DNA of 39,974 nucleotides from an uncultured beta proteobacterium. GTDB lineage: Bacteria > Pseudomonadota > Gammaproteobacteria > Burkholderiales > Burkholderiaceae_C. The stretch is taken from contig CAJBMJ010000547.1 of assembly GCA_903954045.1 (NCBI GenBank), positions 1-39,974 on the forward strand, in the 5' to 3' direction. Positions 36,927-39,974 of the stretch are shown here, one piece after another. The notes under the pieces were generated by a model. That model saw only the letters and a program-made list of their open reading frames with translations. It did not search any database and had not been told where the DNA came from. Made by a program: the position numbers and the translations under genes. Within the stretch, counting starts at the first letter, position 1. Each line of letters begins with the position of its first letter.

Positions 36927-38050
36927 CCATCACCAAGCAAGAACCGAAAGAATTCACCGTCATGGTTGTCGACGATACGGCTGCCAATTTGATGCTGATG
37001 AATGACCTGTTGCAGCCCTTTTACACAGTCAAGGTTGCATCCAGCGGCGTCAGGGCCCTGAAGATCGCCAACTCGGGCACTCCACCGGATTTGGTGCTGC
37101 TGGACATCATGATGCCGGAGATGGACGGGTATGAGGTGTGCCGTCAGCTCAAATCCAACCCGGCCACGCGCGACATTCCGGTCATTTTTCTGACCGCAAA
37201 AACAGAGACCAGTGACGAGCAAATGGGTTTTGAGCTGGGCGCAGTGGACTACATCACCAAGCCGATCAGCCCACCGATTGTGCTGGCGCGAGTCAAAACC
37301 AACCTGACGCTCAAGGCTTCCGCAGATTTCCTGAAGGACAAAAATGCCTTTCTGGAACAGGAAGTGGCGCGCCGCACAGAAGAGGTCCGCGATATTCAGG
37401 ATGTGACGATTCTGACCATGGCCTCCCTGGCCGAAACCCGCGACAACGAAACTGGCAACCACATCATTCGTACCCAGCACTATGTAAAACTGCTGGCGAT
37501 CCAGTTGCAACAACATCCGCGCTTCGCATCGCATCTGGATGACGCGACGATTGACCTGCTCTTCAAATCCGCGCCGTTGCACGACATCGGCAAAGTTGGC
37601 ATTCCGGACAGCATCCTGCTGAAGCCCGGCAAGCTGACCCAGGACGAGTTTGAAACCATGAAGACCCACACCATGCTGGGCAAGTCCGCCATTGAAGCTG
37701 CCGAGTCGCGCTTGGGGAAAAACGTCCCCTTTTTGCGCTGCGCCAAGGAGATTGCGTATTCCCATCAGGAAAAGTGGGATGGATCGGGCTACCCCGAAGG
37801 TCTGGCAGGTGATGCCATCCCCCTCTCTGCCCGCCTGATGGCGATCGCCGATGTGTACGACGCGCTGATCAGTAGACGAGTCTACAAACCGCCTTTCTCT
37901 CACGAAGCGGCCATGGCCATCATTGAAGAAGGTAGGGGTCGTCACTTTGACCCGGATGTTGTGGATGCTTTTGTCGCGATCCAATTGCAGTGCAGGGACA
38001 TCGCCGCGCAGCATGCCAACACGGACAATGACCTGTCAAAGCATTCATAA
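36923..38050 (+). CDS. REC-HD-GYP response regulator (putative c-di-GMP phosphodiesterase)
   Basis: [18 protein letters not shown]...[20 protein letters not shown] receiver; [20 protein letters not shown] and [41 protein letters not shown] motifs; ATGA overlap with the kinase. Confidence 0.95.
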
Positions 38051-38089
38051 TTGGGGCATCGCGACAGTGCCCAAGAGACCGGAGAACGT

Positions 38090-38962
38090 ATGAGTTGGCT
38101 TGAAAAACTATTGCCCCCGAAGATCCAGAAAACCGACCCTGCTGATCGCCGCAGTGTGCCTGAGGGCCTGTGGATCAAATGCCCCAGCTGCGAAGCCGTG
38201 CTTTACAAGACCGATCTGGAGCAAAACCAGAACGTTTGCCCCACCTGCAGCCACCACCACCGCATTGGTGCGCGTGCGCGCCTCAATGTCTTTCTGGATA
38301 ACGAAGGCCGATTCGAGATCGGGCAGGAAGTGCTGCCGGTCGACGCGCTCAAGTTCAAAGACAGCCGCAAATACCCCGAGCGTCTCAAAGAAGCGCTGGA
38401 AAACACCGGGGAAACCGACGCACTGGTCGTCATGGGCGGAGCAGTGCATGGCATCAGCCTGGTGGCAGCCTGCTTTGAATTCGAATTTATGGGCGGCAGC
38501 ATGGGCTCGGTGGTCGGAGAGCGCTTTGTTCGCGGCGTTGAAACCGCGGTAGAACAAAAGGTGCCGTTTGTGTGCTTTACCGCCACTGGCGGCGCGCGCA
38601 TGCAAGAAGGCTTGCTGTCCTTGATGCAAATGGCCAAAACCAATGCATCGCTGACTCGCTTGGCCAAGAAGGGTCTACCTTACATCAGCGTGCTAACCGA
38701 CCCCACCATGGGCGGCGTGAGCGCAGGCTTTGCCTTTCTGGGTGACATCGTGATTGCCGAACCCAAAGCGCTGATCGGCTTTGCCGGTCCCCGGGTGATC
38801 GAATCCACCGTGCGCGTGACATTGCCCGAGGGTTTTCAGCGGGCAGAATTCCTGCAGACCAAAGGTGCGATCGACTTTATCTGCGACCGCCGCGAACTGC
38901 GAAAAACCATTGCCGACTCACTGGCCATGCTGCAGCGCCAGCCTGCGGATGCGGTGATTTAG
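38090..38962 (+). CDS. accD: Acetyl-CoA carboxylase carboxyltransferase subunit beta
   Basis: [65 protein letters not shown] zinc ribbon; start trimmed to MSWLEK. Confidence 0.97.
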   Translation: MSWLEKLLPPKIQKTDPADRRSVPEGLWIKCPSCEAVLYKTDLEQNQNVCPTCSHHHRIGARARLNVFLDNEGRFEIGQEVLPVDALKFKDSRKYPERLKEALENTGETDALVVMGGAVHGISLVAACFEFEFMGGSMGSVVGERFVRGVETAVEQKVPFVCFTATGGARMQEGLLSLMQMAKTNASLTRLAKKGLPYISVLTDPTMGGVSAGFAFLGDIVIAEPKALIGFAGPRVIESTVRVTLPEGFQRAEFLQTKGAIDFICDRRELRKTIADSLAMLQRQPADAVI

Positions 38963-39532
38963 CTAAAGCGCCATGCCCAACGCCGTGGCCTGCACTGCGC
39001 CCAGCACAATCGCCGCAATCTGCAACAGCACCAGCAACACCAGCGGTGACAGGTCTATGCCCCCCACCAGGGGCAGCACGCGGCGGATGGGGATGAGCAC
39101 CGGCATCACCAGGCGCTCCATCAGGTCGGCCAGATAAGACTGCGTCTGCACCCACGACAGGATGGCGTACACAATGACCAGCCCGGTCAATCCCGAAATG
39201 GCCATGCGGACCACGCCAAACAGGGCCAGCACCACCACTGACAACAGGCTGGCTGCCATGCCCGTAAGTGCCCACAACACGACAAACTGCAGCAGCTGCA
39301 CCAGCAGGGCTGCAACCAGGCTGGCCAGATCCCAGCGTCCCAATGCAGGTACCACACGTCGTAAGGGCAACACCAGCCAGTCGGTCAGGGCGAAAACGAA
39401 TTTACCCAAAGGGTTGCCAGAGCGGGCAGACATAGGGATGCGCTGGTACTGCATGTACAGGCGCAAAAGGCACACACCGGCCACCAGGCCAGCGGCGACT
39501 TCAAGTAGCAGGGAGACGATTTGGTACAGCAT
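38963..39532 (-). CDS. YggT family membrane protein
   Basis: Two hydrophobic repeats with RRVVPALGRWDLASLVAALL and RRVLPLVGGIDLSPLVLLVLLQ, typical of YggT. Confidence 0.9.
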   Translation of the reverse strand: MLYQIVSLLLEVAAGLVAGVCLLRLYMQYQRIPMSARSGNPLGKFVFALTDWLVLPLRRVVPALGRWDLASLVAALLVQLLQFVVLWALTGMAASLLSVVVLALFGVVRMAISGLTGLVIVYAILSWVQTQSYLADLMERLVMPVLIPIRRVLPLVGGIDLSPLVLLVLLQIAAIVLGAVQATALGMAL

Positions 39533-39630
39533 AGAGTTCCAGCTTTGGGGGCGTGGGCATCATAGCCGCAGTCTCGGGCATTGCGTCCCACTTAGAATCG
39601 AAGGTTTTGTCAAGCGCAAAGCCCTTCTTC

Positions 39631-39974
39631 ATGTCTGATCACCCCACCACCGCTCCCCAGGACGAGAACCAGCTGATGCACGAGCGTCGTGAAAAGCTCA
39701 AAGCGATTCGCCAGCATCAAGCCGAAGGCAAGGGCGTTGCGTTTCCCAACGACTTTGCACCCAGCCACAAGGCAGAACAGTTGTTTGCCGAGTACGACGC
39801 ACAAACGTCCGAAGCGCTGCTTGCCCTGGGCGCGAGCGTTAAGGTGGCAGGTCGAATGATGCTCAAGCGGGTGATGGGCAAGGCCAGTTTCTGCACCTTG
39901 CAGGACGCCTCGTTTGGCCCGTCTGGCGGCCGCATACAGGTCTATGTCAAAGGCGAGGACGTAGGTACCGAGCT
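39631..39974 (+). CDS. lysS: Lysyl-tRNA synthetase, class II (3' end cut by window edge)
   Basis: [56 protein letters not shown]...[26 protein letters not shown]-like anticodon-binding domain start. Confidence 0.93.
   Translation, partial: [114 protein letters not shown]

Noticed and set aside
38960-38965. accD and yggT stop codons abut with no spacer
   Set aside because: Convergent tail-to-tail packing is ordinary in compact genomes; no extra structure seen.

Overview
This 40 kb window looks like the chromosome of a betaproteobacterium, most likely Comamonadaceae (inferred from gene order and protein sequences). Most of it is conserved housekeeping. In order: a NUDIX/CoA pyrophosphatase (cut by the left edge), the rpsP-rimM-trmD-rplS operon (-), a GNAT acetyltransferase, a PiT phosphate transporter with a DUF47/PhoU-like partner, a lipoprotein phosphoesterase, a TCA cluster (acnB, CitE-like lyase, mdh, GntR regulator, sdhCDAB-sdhE, gltA), leuC-[entericidin-like lipoprotein]-leuD-leuB, asd, fimV, truA, trpF-trpB-trpA, an SDR, a 2199-aa multi-GAF hybrid histidine kinase overlapping a REC-HD-GYP gene, accD, yggT, and lysS (cut by the right edge). 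The most interesting non-obvious signal is upstream of asd. A 33-codon ORF, absent from the ORF track, ends in N-T-S-K-T-T-T-I-K-G, so almost every residue of that stretch is an aspartate-family amino acid. It is followed by several mutually exclusive RNA helices and a U-rich hairpin, which suggests a ribosome-mediated attenuator for aspartate-semialdehyde dehydrogenase, possibly starting as a leaderless transcript. Other points: a dispersed palindromic repeat family (five copies, one encoding an interdomain linker of the hybrid kinase), a Pho-box-like 11-bp-phased array upstream of the DUF47-pit operon, a 9-bp inverted repeat around the sdh -10 box, a TCTTATATAAGA palindrome between mdh and gntR, and a mosaic seven-GAF phosphorelay kinase inserted between trpA and accD. 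All calls are by eye. No database search or folding program was run.
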